From: Hyphomicrobiales bacterium
GTDB lineage: Bacteria; Pseudomonadota; Alphaproteobacteria; Rhizobiales; Rhizobiaceae
Length of the DNA: 64,000 nucleotides
Assembly (NCBI GenBank): GCA_900466475.1
Contig: UBMI01000007.1
Coordinates: 204,569 to 268,568 of the forward strand
Direction of reading: 5' to 3'
The notes below the pieces were generated by a model. It saw only the letters and a program-made list of their open reading frames with translations, was not told where the DNA came from and ran no database searches. This document shows positions 18,739-27,351 of the stretch, in pieces. How positions within the stretch are numbered: position 1 is the stretch's first letter; every line of letters begins with the position of its first letter. The position numbers and the translations under genes were made by a program.

Positions 18739-19132
18739 AGTGTTTTCTCTTCTACTGGGTTCGTGTCCAACGAATGCATTCTTGCGGAACTGGATGCGAG
18801 CAGGAGCACGAGCGTTTCGAATTAGGCATCTTCATCGCTTTTGAAAGGGAGTTTACATTCAAACTGGGATTGTTCGAAATGGCGGATAGCGGTCAATAGC
18901 GACCACAAAATGAACAGGCGATTAATCGGGTTGCTCGCCGGATAAAATGGCCTCGTCAGGGATCGGCAACCTGCCGAAAAGGCGAACTCCTCGCCTGACA
19001 AGCGGCTGCCATCTCCGTCCAATTTATGGTGTCAAGACGGTCTTTATAACGAAAGCGACCAGGCGAAGCCTAAGCTGGCTTCGCTTGGTCGCGAATCTGG
19101 AGGTGCTGGAATAGACGGCTGAGCAGATAGCT
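18739..19132. other. Intergenic region (394 bases): ndvB leader and hmp terminator
   Basis: It holds the upstream region of ndvB (minus strand). A CTTGACAC element near 19029-19036 (minus strand) could be a -35 box, but no good -10 box follows at the right distance. A strong hairpin at 19055-19092 ends the flavohaemoglobin operon. A 66-codon minus-strand frame (18822-19022) has no ribosome site and is not called. Confidence 0.5.
19055..19092 (-). terminator. Rho-independent terminator of the hmp operon
   Basis: GCGACCAGGCGAAGCC (19055-19070) pairs over 16 positions, with one mismatch, with GGCTTCGCTTGGTCGC (19077-19092) across a 6-base loop. On the minus strand the stem is followed by TTTCGTT. 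It lies about 40 bases past the flavohaemoglobin stop. Confidence 0.8.
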
Positions 19133-20347
19133 TCAGGCGGCCAGCGCCTCATCGGTCGGTCCGAAGAATTCGTAGTGAATGCGATCGCGCGAAACGCCAA
19201 GGCTCAGCAGGTCACCGACTATTGCCCTCAGAAACGGCTTCGGTCCGCAGAGATAGAAATTGGCCGTTTCAATCGGCGTATTTGCGGCCAGCCATTTCCC
19301 GGTAACGAAACCATCCTCGTCATGAGAATAGCCCGCGGCATCCTGATCCGTCGGTTCACTGTAGAAGGTGCTGACCGATACCCGGCCGTGGCTTTGCGCA
19401 AGGGAGCGGACGTGCTTGTCCATCGCATGCGTCGAGCTGTTGAGCGCGCCGTGTACAAAATGCGCTTCGACTTCGGGATAATCGGCAGCGATCGCTTCCA
19501 GCATGCTGACCATGGGCGTAAGACCCACGCCGCCGGACAGCAGAACCATTTCGCTGGTCGGCTCTTCGGGCAGGTAGAAGTCTCCGGCAGGCGGAGTGAC
19601 TTTCAAGATCGCCCCCACCTCGACATTATCGTGCAGATAGCGCGACGCGCCCTTGCCGTTTTCTTCCCGCTTGACCGATATGCGGTAGAAATCCTGGTTC
19701 GGGCCGGATGAGATGGAATAGTTCCGCTTCATCTTGACGCCTTCGGGAAGGCTGAAATCGAAGGTCAGGTACTGGCCGGCACGATGCAAGGCCACCGTTT
19801 GTCCGTCGACAGGACGCAGGACAAAGGAGGTCACGACGTCGCTTTCCTTGATTTTTTCGGCAACCCTGAATTCGCGCCATCCGTTCCAGCCGCCTGCCCG
19901 CTTTTCGAGTTCGGCTCGTATCTGCTCCTCTCTTTCGATCAGAGTGTCAGCAAGGAACCAGTAAGCTTCACCCCAGGCATCGATAAGTTCCTCGGATGCT
20001 GCTTCGCCCAATACTTCACGAATTGCCGCCAGCAACGATTTGGCGACGTAGGGATAATGCTCGGCGAGGATATGAAAACCGATGTGCTTGTGGGCGATCC
20101 GTTCGATGACGGGCACGAGTGGTGCGAGGTTGTCGATATTCTGTGCATAGCCGACGATTGCCGCCGCCAGTGCATGAACCTGAGAACCATTCTCACCGTG
20201 ATTGGCCTGATTGAACAGCGCCTTGATGTGCTCATCCTTGAAGAGCAGCCCGTACATTGTTTTCGTGATGTCGCTTGCATAGGCGGCGACCGCCGGGGCG
20301 CTCTGCTTCACCAGTTCGATGGTGCGCGGCGAAAGTGGCTTAGGCAT
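19133..20347 (-). CDS. hmp: Flavohaemoglobin (nitric oxide dioxygenase)
   Basis: 404 residues from the ATG at 20347, which has AGGA 7 bases upstream. An N-terminal globin domain (with HKHIGFHILAEHYPYV around the proximal histidine and IDAWGEAYWFLADTLI) is followed by an FAD domain (RNYSISSGPN) and an NAD domain (LLSGGVGLTPMVSMLEA, then FYLCGPKPFLRA, ending YEFFGP). It oxidises NO to nitrate with O2 and NAD(P)H in the cytoplasm. Its start lies inside the last codons of the truncated haemoglobin gene, so the two are coupled. Control by the divergent NsrR-type repressor is indicated by operators upstream of the operon. Confidence 0.96.
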   Translation of the reverse strand: MPKPLSPRTIELVKQSAPAVAAYASDITKTMYGLLFKDEHIKALFNQANHGENGSQVHALAAAIVGYAQNIDNLAPLVPVIERIAHKHIGFHILAEHYPYVAKSLLAAIREVLGEAASEELIDAWGEAYWFLADTLIEREEQIRAELEKRAGGWNGWREFRVAEKIKESDVVTSFVLRPVDGQTVALHRAGQYLTFDFSLPEGVKMKRNYSISSGPNQDFYRISVKREENGKGASRYLHDNVEVGAILKVTPPAGDFYLPEEPTSEMVLLSGGVGLTPMVSMLEAIAADYPEVEAHFVHGALNSSTHAMDKHVRSLAQSHGRVSVSTFYSEPTDQDAAGYSHDEDGFVTGKWLAANTPIETANFYLCGPKPFLRAIVGDLLSLGVSRDRIHYEFFGPTDEALAA

Positions 20348-21026
20348 ATTCTTTCCTTTCAATGCTATCAGTGTGGAGAGGATCGCGATCGAAGAATTCG
20401 ATCTGAAATTGAACCGGGCCGTGGAGCTCCAGATGATGCTCGACCTGAGGCAGGACCCGGCCGATACAACCGGGGCTCAAGGAGGTCACGGTCTGCCCTG
20501 TCACCAGACGCACGCCGCCCCTCAGAACGCGGATGAGCGCCCAAGCGCCGGACTTGAGCCGATGGCTTTCGAGAAGCGCCGTCGGTACAGTCGTTTCATC
20601 GAAGATCTTTGTCGTCTTGTACGGCGTCAGCGCCAGCACTGCATCTGGGGCCCGTAATTCAAGCACCTCCCCAGTCAGCGCCAGGTTCAGGCGCGAGGCA
20701 ATCCGCCCCGCCTTGATTTGCATCTCCTGCGCAACCGAAGGCGGCAACATCTCGTTCGTTGTCTCGTGCCATATCGCAAGCCAGCGTTCGAACATCGCGG
20801 GCTCTATTCTGTCGGCATGGATCAGGTGCATCGCGACGGGATTGCCCTTGTATTTGCCTGATGTCAGCATCAGCGAAGACCAGAAGTCGGTTAGTCGCTG
20901 CAAATGCTCCGGCCAATCCGCAACCACGGCGAAAACCGGGCCAAGCATCGGATCACGCCGGACCTTTTCGTAAAACCGCTCCAGTACCGGGAGGATCTGC
21001 CCCTCTTCCAATTTGGCCGCATCCAT
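20340..21026 (-). CDS. Group III truncated haemoglobin fused to a DUF1971 domain
   Basis: 228 residues in two parts. Residues 1 to about 118 are a group III truncated globin: FYEKVRRDPMLGPVF, WPEHLQRLTDFWSS with H41 at the distal-type position, and YKGNPVAMHLIH with H67 as the likely proximal ligand. Residues about 130-225 match DUF1971, a small cupin-like domain also found with TehB-type tellurite proteins: FDETTVPTALLESHRLKSGA, GCIGRVLPQVEHHLEL, FQIEFF. GGAG lies 8 bases ahead of the ATG. First gene of the NO-defence operon with hmp. The globin probably handles NO or O2; what the cupin adds is unknown. Confidence 0.88.
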   Translation of the reverse strand: MDAAKLEEGQILPVLERFYEKVRRDPMLGPVFAVVADWPEHLQRLTDFWSSLMLTSGKYKGNPVAMHLIHADRIEPAMFERWLAIWHETTNEMLPPSVAQEMQIKAGRIASRLNLALTGEVLELRAPDAVLALTPYKTTKIFDETTVPTALLESHRLKSGAWALIRVLRGGVRLVTGQTVTSLSPGCIGRVLPQVEHHLELHGPVQFQIEFFDRDPLHTDSIERKEYA

Positions 21027-21043
21027 CGCGTTGCTCCATAATC

Positions 21044-21060
21044 ATGCATCTTGAATGCAT
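21044..21060. promoter_or_regulatory. NsrR-type operator 1
   Basis: ATGCAT-CTTGA-ATGCAT. Two ATGCAT half-sites spaced by 5 bases match the core of the known NsrR palindrome (ATGCAT-TTnAA-ATGCAT). It lies 17 bases upstream of the truncated haemoglobin start and in the divergent region with nsrR. Confidence 0.7.
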
Positions 21061-21080
21061 GTATACGACGCCGATAAAAG

Positions 21081-21097
21081 ATGCTATTGGAATGCAT
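21081..21097. promoter_or_regulatory. NsrR-type operator 2
   Basis: ATGCTA-TTGGA-ATGCAT. This is a second site with the same 5-base spacing and one degenerate half-site, preceded by AAG as in the NsrR consensus AAGATGC. It lies 33 bases before the nsrR start, so it is suited to self-regulation. The centre-to-centre distance from operator 1 is 37 bp. Confidence 0.6.
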
Positions 21098-21129
21098 CAT
21101 TTCTTTTCGGGCGTTTTGACGCAGGTGCG

Positions 21130-21549
21130 ATGAAGCTCACACGCTACACAGACTATGCGATCCGCGTGATGATTTACCTTGGGTCACATGAGGGAGAGAT
21201 CTGTTCGATCCGACAGGTCGCCGACGCTTATGACATCTCCCAGAACCACCTGATGAAAGTCGTTCAGGATCTCGCCAAAGCCGGGTTCGTGGAATCGATC
21301 AGAGGCAGAAATGGCGGGATCCGGCTCGATCGTCCGGCGGCCTCCATCAATCTTGGCAGCTTGCTCCGACATACCGAAGGTCTGGACAATATTCTCGAGT
21401 GCTCTTCCTGCTCCATCAGACAAGGCTGCGGCATGCCCCCTATCCTGCGGGAAGCGACGGCCGCTTTTGTCGGGGTCTTCGATCGCTACAGCGTTGCCGA
21501 CATTATAGAGCGGAAAGACGTCTTAAGAACGCTCTTTGCCGCGGCATAG
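21130..21549 (+). CDS. nsrR: Rrf2-family NO-sensing repressor, NsrR type
   Basis: 139 residues. The Rrf2 winged helix (MKLTRYTDYAIRVMIYL, then ISQNHLMKVVQDLAKAGFVE and RGRNGGIRL) closely follows E. coli NsrR. Three cysteines at 91, 94 and 100 would hold the Fe-S cluster that NO destroys. The spacing C-x2-C-x5-C is two residues shorter than the C-x4-C-x5-C of E. coli NsrR. Divergent from the haemoglobin-flavohaemoglobin operon with two NsrR-like operators between, which supports the name over IscR or RirA. The start at 21130 is chosen because the family always begins MxLTxYTDY. Confidence 0.9.
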   Translation: MKLTRYTDYAIRVMIYLGSHEGEICSIRQVADAYDISQNHLMKVVQDLAKAGFVESIRGRNGGIRLDRPAASINLGSLLRHTEGLDNILECSSCSIRQGCGMPPILREATAAFVGVFDRYSVADIIERKDVLRTLFAAA

Positions 21550-21577
21550 GCTGCAGACCGCAGAAAGGCTGTAGCGT

Positions 21578-22597
21578 TCAGGTGCTTCCGCGCATCTCGA
21601 CATGCGGTTCGATCAGCACGTGACGAGCCTCTTCGCGGCCATCAATCCTGCTGAGCAATACCTCGGCAGCGGTTCTGCCCAGTTCGGCGGCGTTCTGGTC
21701 CACGCTGGTCAGGCCGACGAGCGGTATGACCGCCATCGGCGAGTTGTCGTAGCCGATAATCGCAAGATCTTCCGGAACCCGTATACCGCTCATGCGCGCG
21801 GCATTGATGAGCGGCACGGCATCAAGATCCGACCAGACGAAGACCGCGCGCGGGCGGTCCTTCAAGGCCAGGAAATCATTGATCGCGGCGCGGCGGTCGG
21901 CTCCCACCAGAGGCAGACGGATGATGCGAGCCGCCAGACCCGCCGCCTTCATGCCGTCAAGATAACCCTTCTCGCGCTGGAGGGCGACGATGGTCGGCGG
22001 TGAATCAGCGAGCTCATAGCTCAGCATCGCGATGTTCTCGTAGCCCGACTGCAATGCCGCTTCCACGGCCAAAGTTGCACCTTTGCGATCATCGGAATTA
22101 ACGGTGTCATAGGTCTGGGCGTGCAGCTCGTGATGAGCAATGACGACGATCGGGATCTGACGTGCATAGCGCTCCAGTACCTTGCCCGATATGCGAGGCG
22201 CGATGATCAGTACGCCATCCATGCGATTGTCGATCATCGACTCGATCATCGATGCCTCGATCGGGCTCGTGGAACGACCAATCCCGATCAGCGCCTTGAA
22301 ACCGTTTTCGGCCAGCGTGGCATTCGCCTCCTCGATGACCCCGGCCAGGAAGGGGTTGGACAATTCGATGACCAGCACACCGACTGTCTGCGTGCGGCCG
22401 CGCATGGCGCGCGCTGCCACTGAAGGTCGGTAATTCAGCTTCTCGATCGAGGTCTCGACCTTCGTTCGCAAGACTTCGCTAACGCCGTAGGCATTGCGCA
22501 GAACCTTCGACACCGCAGCGACGGAGACACCGGCATCCTGCGCCACATCCCGGATGGTGATCCTATCCCTCGTCACGTTAACGGCCTGATTTTTCAT
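21578..22597 (-). CDS. LacI family transcriptional regulator (probable rhamnoside locus repressor)
   Basis: 339 residues from the ATG at 22597. The N-terminal helix-turn-helix is TIRDVAQDAGVSVAAVSKVL and the hinge helix region RPSVAARAMRGRTQ. The periplasmic-binding-like effector domain (VGVLVIELSNPFLAGVIEEA) includes the late DLAIIGYDNSPMA segment. It is divergent from the GH78 rhamnosidase and its importer, so it probably represses them until a rhamnose-containing ligand binds (inference from position). Confidence 0.93.
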   Translation of the reverse strand: MKNQAVNVTRDRITIRDVAQDAGVSVAAVSKVLRNAYGVSEVLRTKVETSIEKLNYRPSVAARAMRGRTQTVGVLVIELSNPFLAGVIEEANATLAENGFKALIGIGRSTSPIEASMIESMIDNRMDGVLIIAPRISGKVLERYARQIPIVVIAHHELHAQTYDTVNSDDRKGATLAVEAALQSGYENIAMLSYELADSPPTIVALQREKGYLDGMKAAGLAARIIRLPLVGADRRAAINDFLALKDRPRAVFVWSDLDAVPLINAARMSGIRVPEDLAIIGYDNSPMAVIPLVGLTSVDQNAAELGRTAAEVLLSRIDGREEARHVLIEPHVEMRGST

Positions 22598-22739
22598 TCC
22601 AAAATGCCTTACTCTCAAGTGTGGGGAAAACTATACGCACAAAAGCTCTTGCGCGGCAATCGATAGTGTAGAATGATATACATAGAACGATACACACGGA
22701 GCAACCGCCGGAGGAATTGGCGGTTGAGGGAGGTTCTCA
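22598..22739. promoter_or_regulatory. Divergent promoter region of the rhamnoside locus
   Basis: 142 bases between the LacI gene and the rhamnosidase gene. It contains an imperfect inverted arrangement with GTGTA near 22667 and TACAC near 22692 around an ATGATATACAT core. This could be the LacI operator, but the symmetry is weak. No AACGTT-centred site was seen. Confidence 0.35.
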
Positions 22740-25073
22740 ATGAAGACTGTTTCGGCCCACGGCATCGCCGGGGAGGACGGCCTTGCCGGTTCTGCTTTCC
22801 GGTTCACGGCGTCAATGATCGGCCCGTCCTGCGACGGCGGCCAGGCAACATCGGGCACGTTTGTGTCGCGTGAATTCGCACTCGACGCCGTTCCTGCCGA
22901 AACAACGCTGCGTATCTCCGCGCTCGGCCTCTATCGTGTCTTCATCAACGGACAGCGCGTGGGCGATGACCTTCTGACGCCCGGATGGACCTGTTATGAT
23001 GACCGGATCGCCTATCAGGCCTATGATGTCGCGAAACTCCTGCAGCCCGGCGACAATCGCATCGAGATCTGGCTCGGCGACGGCTGGTATCGCAGCCAGC
23101 TGATGTGGGCGTCCAATCCGATCATCAATTGCTGGGGCGAGCGGACGGGGGCGATCGCAGAATTATGCGCGGGCGGCGAAGCGCTCCTTAAAACCGACGA
23201 CAGCTGGAAGAGCGGCTTCACTCCCGTTACGCGCAACGGGATCTATTATGGCGAAGATTATGACGCCCGCATCCGCCCGCGGGACAGCCACGGTATCGAT
23301 GTTCTCTCATTCGACAAGGCTTTGCTCGTTCCGCATGAGACCGGCGCAGTCAAGGAACTGCCCGGCCTCGCTCCTGTCGATCGCTGGACCGAGAGCGACG
23401 GCCGGATCGTCTATGATTTCGGGCAGAATGCGGGCGCCTATATAAGGCTGCGGCTCGAAGGTACTGCCGGAGCGCAGGTGCGCGTCGAGCATTCCGAAGT
23501 GCTCGGCGCTGACCGCTTTTTCGACAATCGCAATTACCGCAGCGCGCGTGCCGAGCTGATCTATACGCTGTCGGGTGAAGGCGAAGAGGAATATGCGCCG
23601 CTCTTCACTTTTATGGGCTTTCGCTATGCACGCATTACCGTCACCGGCCAGGCCGAAGTGATCGCGGTCACCATGGTCCCGGTAACCTCGGTGCCGACAA
23701 GCGCCGGCGGATTCACATCAGGCATTGCCGCCGTCAACAAGCTCGTCGACAACACCATCTGGTCGCAGCGCTCCAATTTTATCGAAGTGCCCACCGATTG
23801 CCCGCAGCGCGACGAACGCCTCGGCTGGACCGGCGATGCGCAGGTCTTCGCCGGAGCGTCCTGCTGGCTTGCCGACAGCCAGTCCTTCCTCAAGAAATAT
23901 CTTCGCGATGTGATCCACGACCAGCGCGCCAATGGCGCCGTTTCGCATTTTTCACCCGATCCCACTCGATTGCACCCGATCGACAGACGGGGTGACTGGG
24001 CTGGCTCGACCGGCTGGGGCGACGCGATTGTCATCATTCCCTGGCAGCTCTACCTGCATTACGGCGATAGCGCAGTGCTGGAAGAATGCTTCCCGGCGAT
24101 GCTGGGCTGGCTCGAGTATCTCTGGGGAATTTCGGACGGACCGATCATACGCCCGCCCGCCGTCTGGGGCGAGCATGGCTTTACCTTCGGTGACTGGCTC
24201 CAGCCGGTGGGCGACAACAGGAAGCCACGGCCGACCGTAGCGGATGATTGCGCAGCCACCCTCTACCATTTCATTTCAACGCAGCTGACGGCAAAAATCG
24301 CCCGCATTCTTGGAGAGACTGTCGAGGCCGCTCGGCTGGAAAAGCGTGCCAACGAGATCAGGGCAGCATTCAGGAACGAGTTCTTTTCACCCTCCGGCCG
24401 CATTGCCCATAACGACCAGACATCCTGGTCTCTGGCGTTCCTCCATGGCCTTGTCCCGCCCGAATATGAGGAGGCCGCTCGCGGCTATTTCCGCAGAGTG
24501 GCAGAAGAGACCGACGGCGTTATCGGTACCGGATTCATTGGCACCCCTGCCCTGCTGCCGGCGCTAACGCGGCTCGGCATGCTGGATCTTGCCGAAAAGA
24601 TGTTCCTCAACCGGAAGGTCCCAGGCTGGCTTTATCAGGTCGAACGCGGCGCGACATCGATCTGGGAACGATGGGATGCGCTTGCCGAGGACGGCACGAT
24701 CTATGATCCCGATATGAACAGCTATAACCACTATGCCTACGGCGCGGTGTGCCAATGGCTCTTCGAGGATGTTGCCGGCATCAAGCCGCTGGAAGACAAG
24801 CCCGGCTTCGAGGAAGTGGCCTTCGACCCCGCGATTCTGCCCGCCCTCTCACCGGTTTCGGCCTGGCATGACACGCGCTTCGGTCGCATCGAAGCTGGAT
24901 GGACCCTGGAGGAGGGAACCGTCACATGCCGCCTGGTGCTGCCGCAGGGCGTGACCGCGCGTCTGCAAGGGAGAGGCGATCGCAAGTCGCTGCAGGCAAA
25001 TGGGGCCCCGATCGAGCAAGGTGAGGAGACCAGGCTCGATGCAGGAGAACATACGATTACGTTTTCCATCTGA
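22740..25073 (+). CDS. Alpha-L-rhamnosidase, GH78
   Basis: 777 residues without a signal peptide, so cytoplasmic. The N-terminal beta-sandwich domains include RVFINGQRVGDDLLTPGWT and VRVEHSEVL. The (alpha/alpha)6 catalytic domain carries two GH78 hallmarks: DCPQRDERLGWTGDAQVF near residues 352-370, which holds the general acid glutamate, and TSIWERWDAL near 637-646, with the second acidic residue. A C-terminal beta domain follows. It removes terminal alpha-L-rhamnose from imported rhamnosides. GGGAGG lies about 6 bases ahead of the ATG. Next to it is a CUT1 importer, so uptake precedes cleavage. Confidence 0.95.
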   Translation: MKTVSAHGIAGEDGLAGSAFRFTASMIGPSCDGGQATSGTFVSREFALDAVPAETTLRISALGLYRVFINGQRVGDDLLTPGWTCYDDRIAYQAYDVAKLLQPGDNRIEIWLGDGWYRSQLMWASNPIINCWGERTGAIAELCAGGEALLKTDDSWKSGFTPVTRNGIYYGEDYDARIRPRDSHGIDVLSFDKALLVPHETGAVKELPGLAPVDRWTESDGRIVYDFGQNAGAYIRLRLEGTAGAQVRVEHSEVLGADRFFDNRNYRSARAELIYTLSGEGEEEYAPLFTFMGFRYARITVTGQAEVIAVTMVPVTSVPTSAGGFTSGIAAVNKLVDNTIWSQRSNFIEVPTDCPQRDERLGWTGDAQVFAGASCWLADSQSFLKKYLRDVIHDQRANGAVSHFSPDPTRLHPIDRRGDWAGSTGWGDAIVIIPWQLYLHYGDSAVLEECFPAMLGWLEYLWGISDGPIIRPPAVWGEHGFTFGDWLQPVGDNRKPRPTVADDCAATLYHFISTQLTAKIARILGETVEAARLEKRANEIRAAFRNEFFSPSGRIAHNDQTSWSLAFLHGLVPPEYEEAARGYFRRVAEETDGVIGTGFIGTPALLPALTRLGMLDLAEKMFLNRKVPGWLYQVERGATSIWERWDALAEDGTIYDPDMNSYNHYAYGAVCQWLFEDVAGIKPLEDKPGFEEVAFDPAILPALSPVSAWHDTRFGRIEAGWTLEEGTVTCRLVLPQGVTARLQGRGDRKSLQANGAPIEQGEETRLDAGEHTITFSI

Positions 25074-25142
25074 TGCGATTGCCCGCGGGTTTTGGATCCG
25101 CGGGCAATCAGCCCAACGCATTCCGGTCTTCAAGAGGAGGAA

Positions 25143-26423
25143 ATGACTATGCGAATGACGAAGTGCAGCATCCTTGCAGCCAGCATCATGGCTCTTGCCG
25201 CTGGAGTGGCACATGCAGATGTGACCCTCAGCGTGCTGATCGATACCAATCCGGAATCCATTGCCTCGTTCGATGCCGTTTCCAAAGCCTATATGGAAAA
25301 GCATCCGGACGTCACATTCGACGTCGAACAGCGTGCCGGTGGCTCTGAGGGTGATAACATCATCAAGACCCGGCTTGCTACGGGCGAAATGGCTGATGTT
25401 TTTCAGTATAATAGCGGTTCACTCTTCCAGGCATTGAAGCCGCAGGAGACGATCGCAGATCTTTCCGATCTTCCGTCTGAAGCTGGCATTCTCGACAGTT
25501 TCAAGAAGGTCGTCACCAGCCCCGACGGCCACGTTCGCGGCCTTCCTTTTGGTCCCGCCATGGGCGGCGGCATCTTCTATAACAGAAAGATCTACGCCGA
25601 TCTCGGCCTCACCCCGCCGAAGACCTGGGCGGAGTTCATGAGCAACAACGAGAAGATCAAGGCAGCCGGCAAGGTAGCCGTGGCCCAGACTTACGGCACG
25701 ACCTGGACGTCGCAGCTCTTCGTGCTGGCGGATTTCTATAACGTTCAGGCCGAGGTTCCGAACTTCGCGGGCGACTACACCGCCAACAAGATCAAATATG
25801 CCACCACACCTGCCGCATTGCGCGGTTTCGAACATCTCGAGGAGGTTGCGAAAGGCGGGTTCCTCAATGCGGACTTCGGCGCGGCCACCTTTGACGACGG
25901 TATGCGGATGGTGGCCACGGGAGAAGCCGCGCACTATCCGAATCTCACCTTCGGCATCGGCACCATCCAGCAGAATTTCCCTGACAACCTGAAGGACCTG
26001 GGCTTCTTTGCCCAACCCGGGACGGATGCGGCCAAGAACGGCCTGACCGTCTGGATGCCTTCGGCCCTCTATGCTTCCGCCAAGTCCGAAAACCTGGAAG
26101 AGGCCAAGAAATTCCTTGATTTCGTCGGCTCCAAGGAAGCCTGCGATCTGATGGCGAAAGCCGTTCCCTCAGGTCCCTATCTCGTCAAGGGATGCGAACT
26201 TCCGAAGGATATTCCGCCGGTCGTTTCCGACATGCTGCCCTACTTCAATGCTGACGGGCACAATGGTCCGGCACTCGAATTCCTGTCGCCGGTGAAGGGA
26301 CCGGCGCTTGAGCAGATCACCGTCGAGGTCGGGACCGGCATACGCTCTGCCAAGGACGCAGCCGCTCTCTACGATCAGGATGTCGAGAAGCAGGCCAAGC
26401 AGCTTGGCCTGCCGAACTGGTAA
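25143..26423 (+). CDS. CUT1 ABC importer substrate-binding protein (rhamnoside locus)
   Basis: 426 residues, family 1 extracellular solute-binding protein. The signal peptide ends at about AGVAHADV. The mature part opens with VTLSVLIDTNPESIASFDAV and contains the GGxF-YN motif of sugar-binding proteins (MGGGIFYNRKIYADLGLTPP) and PKTWAEFM. GAGGAGG lies just upstream; the ATG at 25149 has the better spacing and is an alternative start. Follows the rhamnosidase gene by 69 bases, so its ligand is probably a rhamnose-containing glycoside or oligosaccharide (inference). Confidence 0.92.
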   Translation: MTMRMTKCSILAASIMALAAGVAHADVTLSVLIDTNPESIASFDAVSKAYMEKHPDVTFDVEQRAGGSEGDNIIKTRLATGEMADVFQYNSGSLFQALKPQETIADLSDLPSEAGILDSFKKVVTSPDGHVRGLPFGPAMGGGIFYNRKIYADLGLTPPKTWAEFMSNNEKIKAAGKVAVAQTYGTTWTSQLFVLADFYNVQAEVPNFAGDYTANKIKYATTPAALRGFEHLEEVAKGGFLNADFGAATFDDGMRMVATGEAAHYPNLTFGIGTIQQNFPDNLKDLGFFAQPGTDAAKNGLTVWMPSALYASAKSENLEEAKKFLDFVGSKEACDLMAKAVPSGPYLVKGCELPKDIPPVVSDMLPYFNADGHNGPALEFLSPVKGPALEQITVEVGTGIRSAKDAAALYDQDVEKQAKQLGLPNW

Positions 26424-26436
26424 CCTTCCAGCCGCT

Positions 26437-26469
26437 CCCCCGCTCACCGCGTTGAGCTCTGAGTGGGGG
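26437..26469 (+). repeat. Intercistronic hairpin between binding-protein and permease genes
   Basis: CCCCCGCTCA (26437-26446) pairs with TGAGTGGGGG (26460-26469) with one G-T pair and a 13-base loop. No U-tract follows. Its likely role is partial termination or protection of the binding-protein mRNA, raising the binding-protein dose over the permeases. Confidence 0.5.
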
Positions 26470-26487
26470 ACGCTTCACGGTGTCCGC

Positions 26488-27351
26488 ATGACAACACGCA
26501 AGTCGCCTTATCCCTATTGGTTCGTACTGCCGGCGGCGGTGATATTCACCGTCCTCTTCCTGGTGCCGACGATCGCATCGTTCTGGTTCAGTCTCACACG
26601 TTGGGACCTCTTCACCACGCAGTTCACCGGTCTCGAGAACTACCGGCAGTTCTTCCGCGAGCCCTTCCTGATCCAGGGCCTGGTCAACACGATCATCTAT
26701 GCGGTTCTGACGTCGGGCACGAAAACCGTCCTTGGTCTCCTTCTCGCGGTGCTATTGACGTCAGGCCTGTGGGGACAAGGCCTGCTGCGCACCGTGATCT
26801 TCTTTCCGGTTCTTGTCTCGACAATCGGCGTCGGCATCACCTTCTCGGTGCTCATGCATCCGACCCGCGGGCTGATCAATGTCGCGCTTGCAGCCATTGG
26901 CATCCACGGCCCCGGCTGGCTGACCGATCCGGCTCTTGCGCTCTACTCCATCGTCTTCGTCGATCTCTGGAAAGGCATCGGCCTTGCGACCGTGATCTAT
27001 ATTGCCGGGCTCGCCTCAATCAGCCCGGACTATTATGAAGCCGCCCGTATCGATGGCGCGACCCGTACGCAGATGTTTTTTCGTGTCACGGTCCCGCTGG
27101 TGCGCCCCGCCACAGTGACCGTCGTGACGCTCTCGCTGATCGGCGGGCTCAGAAGTTTCGACCTGATATGGGCAATGACCCGCGGCGGGCCGGGCTTTTC
27201 CTCTGATGTTCTCGCAAGCGTCATCTACAAACAATACCAGGCAGGCTTCTATGGCCTTTCGACGGCCGGTAACGTGATCCTCTTTCTGCTCATCGGCCTC
27301 ATCGTCCTGCCACTGACGGCCTGGTTCAATCGCAAGGAGGTGGACCTATGA
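26488..27351 (+). CDS. CUT1 sugar ABC importer permease (rhamnoside locus, MalF type)
   Basis: 287-residue inner-membrane protein with six predicted segments (first YWFVLPAAVIFTVLFLVPTI). The EAA loop YYEAARIDGATRTQMFFRVT precedes the last two segments. The ATG at 26488 opens MTTRKSPYPYW, the usual short charged N-terminus; a longer frame upstream overlaps the previous gene and is rejected. The stop overlaps the next permease start by four bases (ATGA). Confidence 0.93.
   Translation: MTTRKSPYPYWFVLPAAVIFTVLFLVPTIASFWFSLTRWDLFTTQFTGLENYRQFFREPFLIQGLVNTIIYAVLTSGTKTVLGLLLAVLLTSGLWGQGLLRTVIFFPVLVSTIGVGITFSVLMHPTRGLINVALAAIGIHGPGWLTDPALALYSIVFVDLWKGIGLATVIYIAGLASISPDYYEAARIDGATRTQMFFRVTVPLVRPATVTVVTLSLIGGLRSFDLIWAMTRGGPGFSSDVLASVIYKQYQAGFYGLSTAGNVILFLLIGLIVLPLTAWFNRKEVDL

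Noticed and set aside
18822..19022. 66-codon minus-strand frame between ndvB and hmp
   Set aside because: No ribosome-binding site and no family features; it occupies the likely ndvB promoter region.
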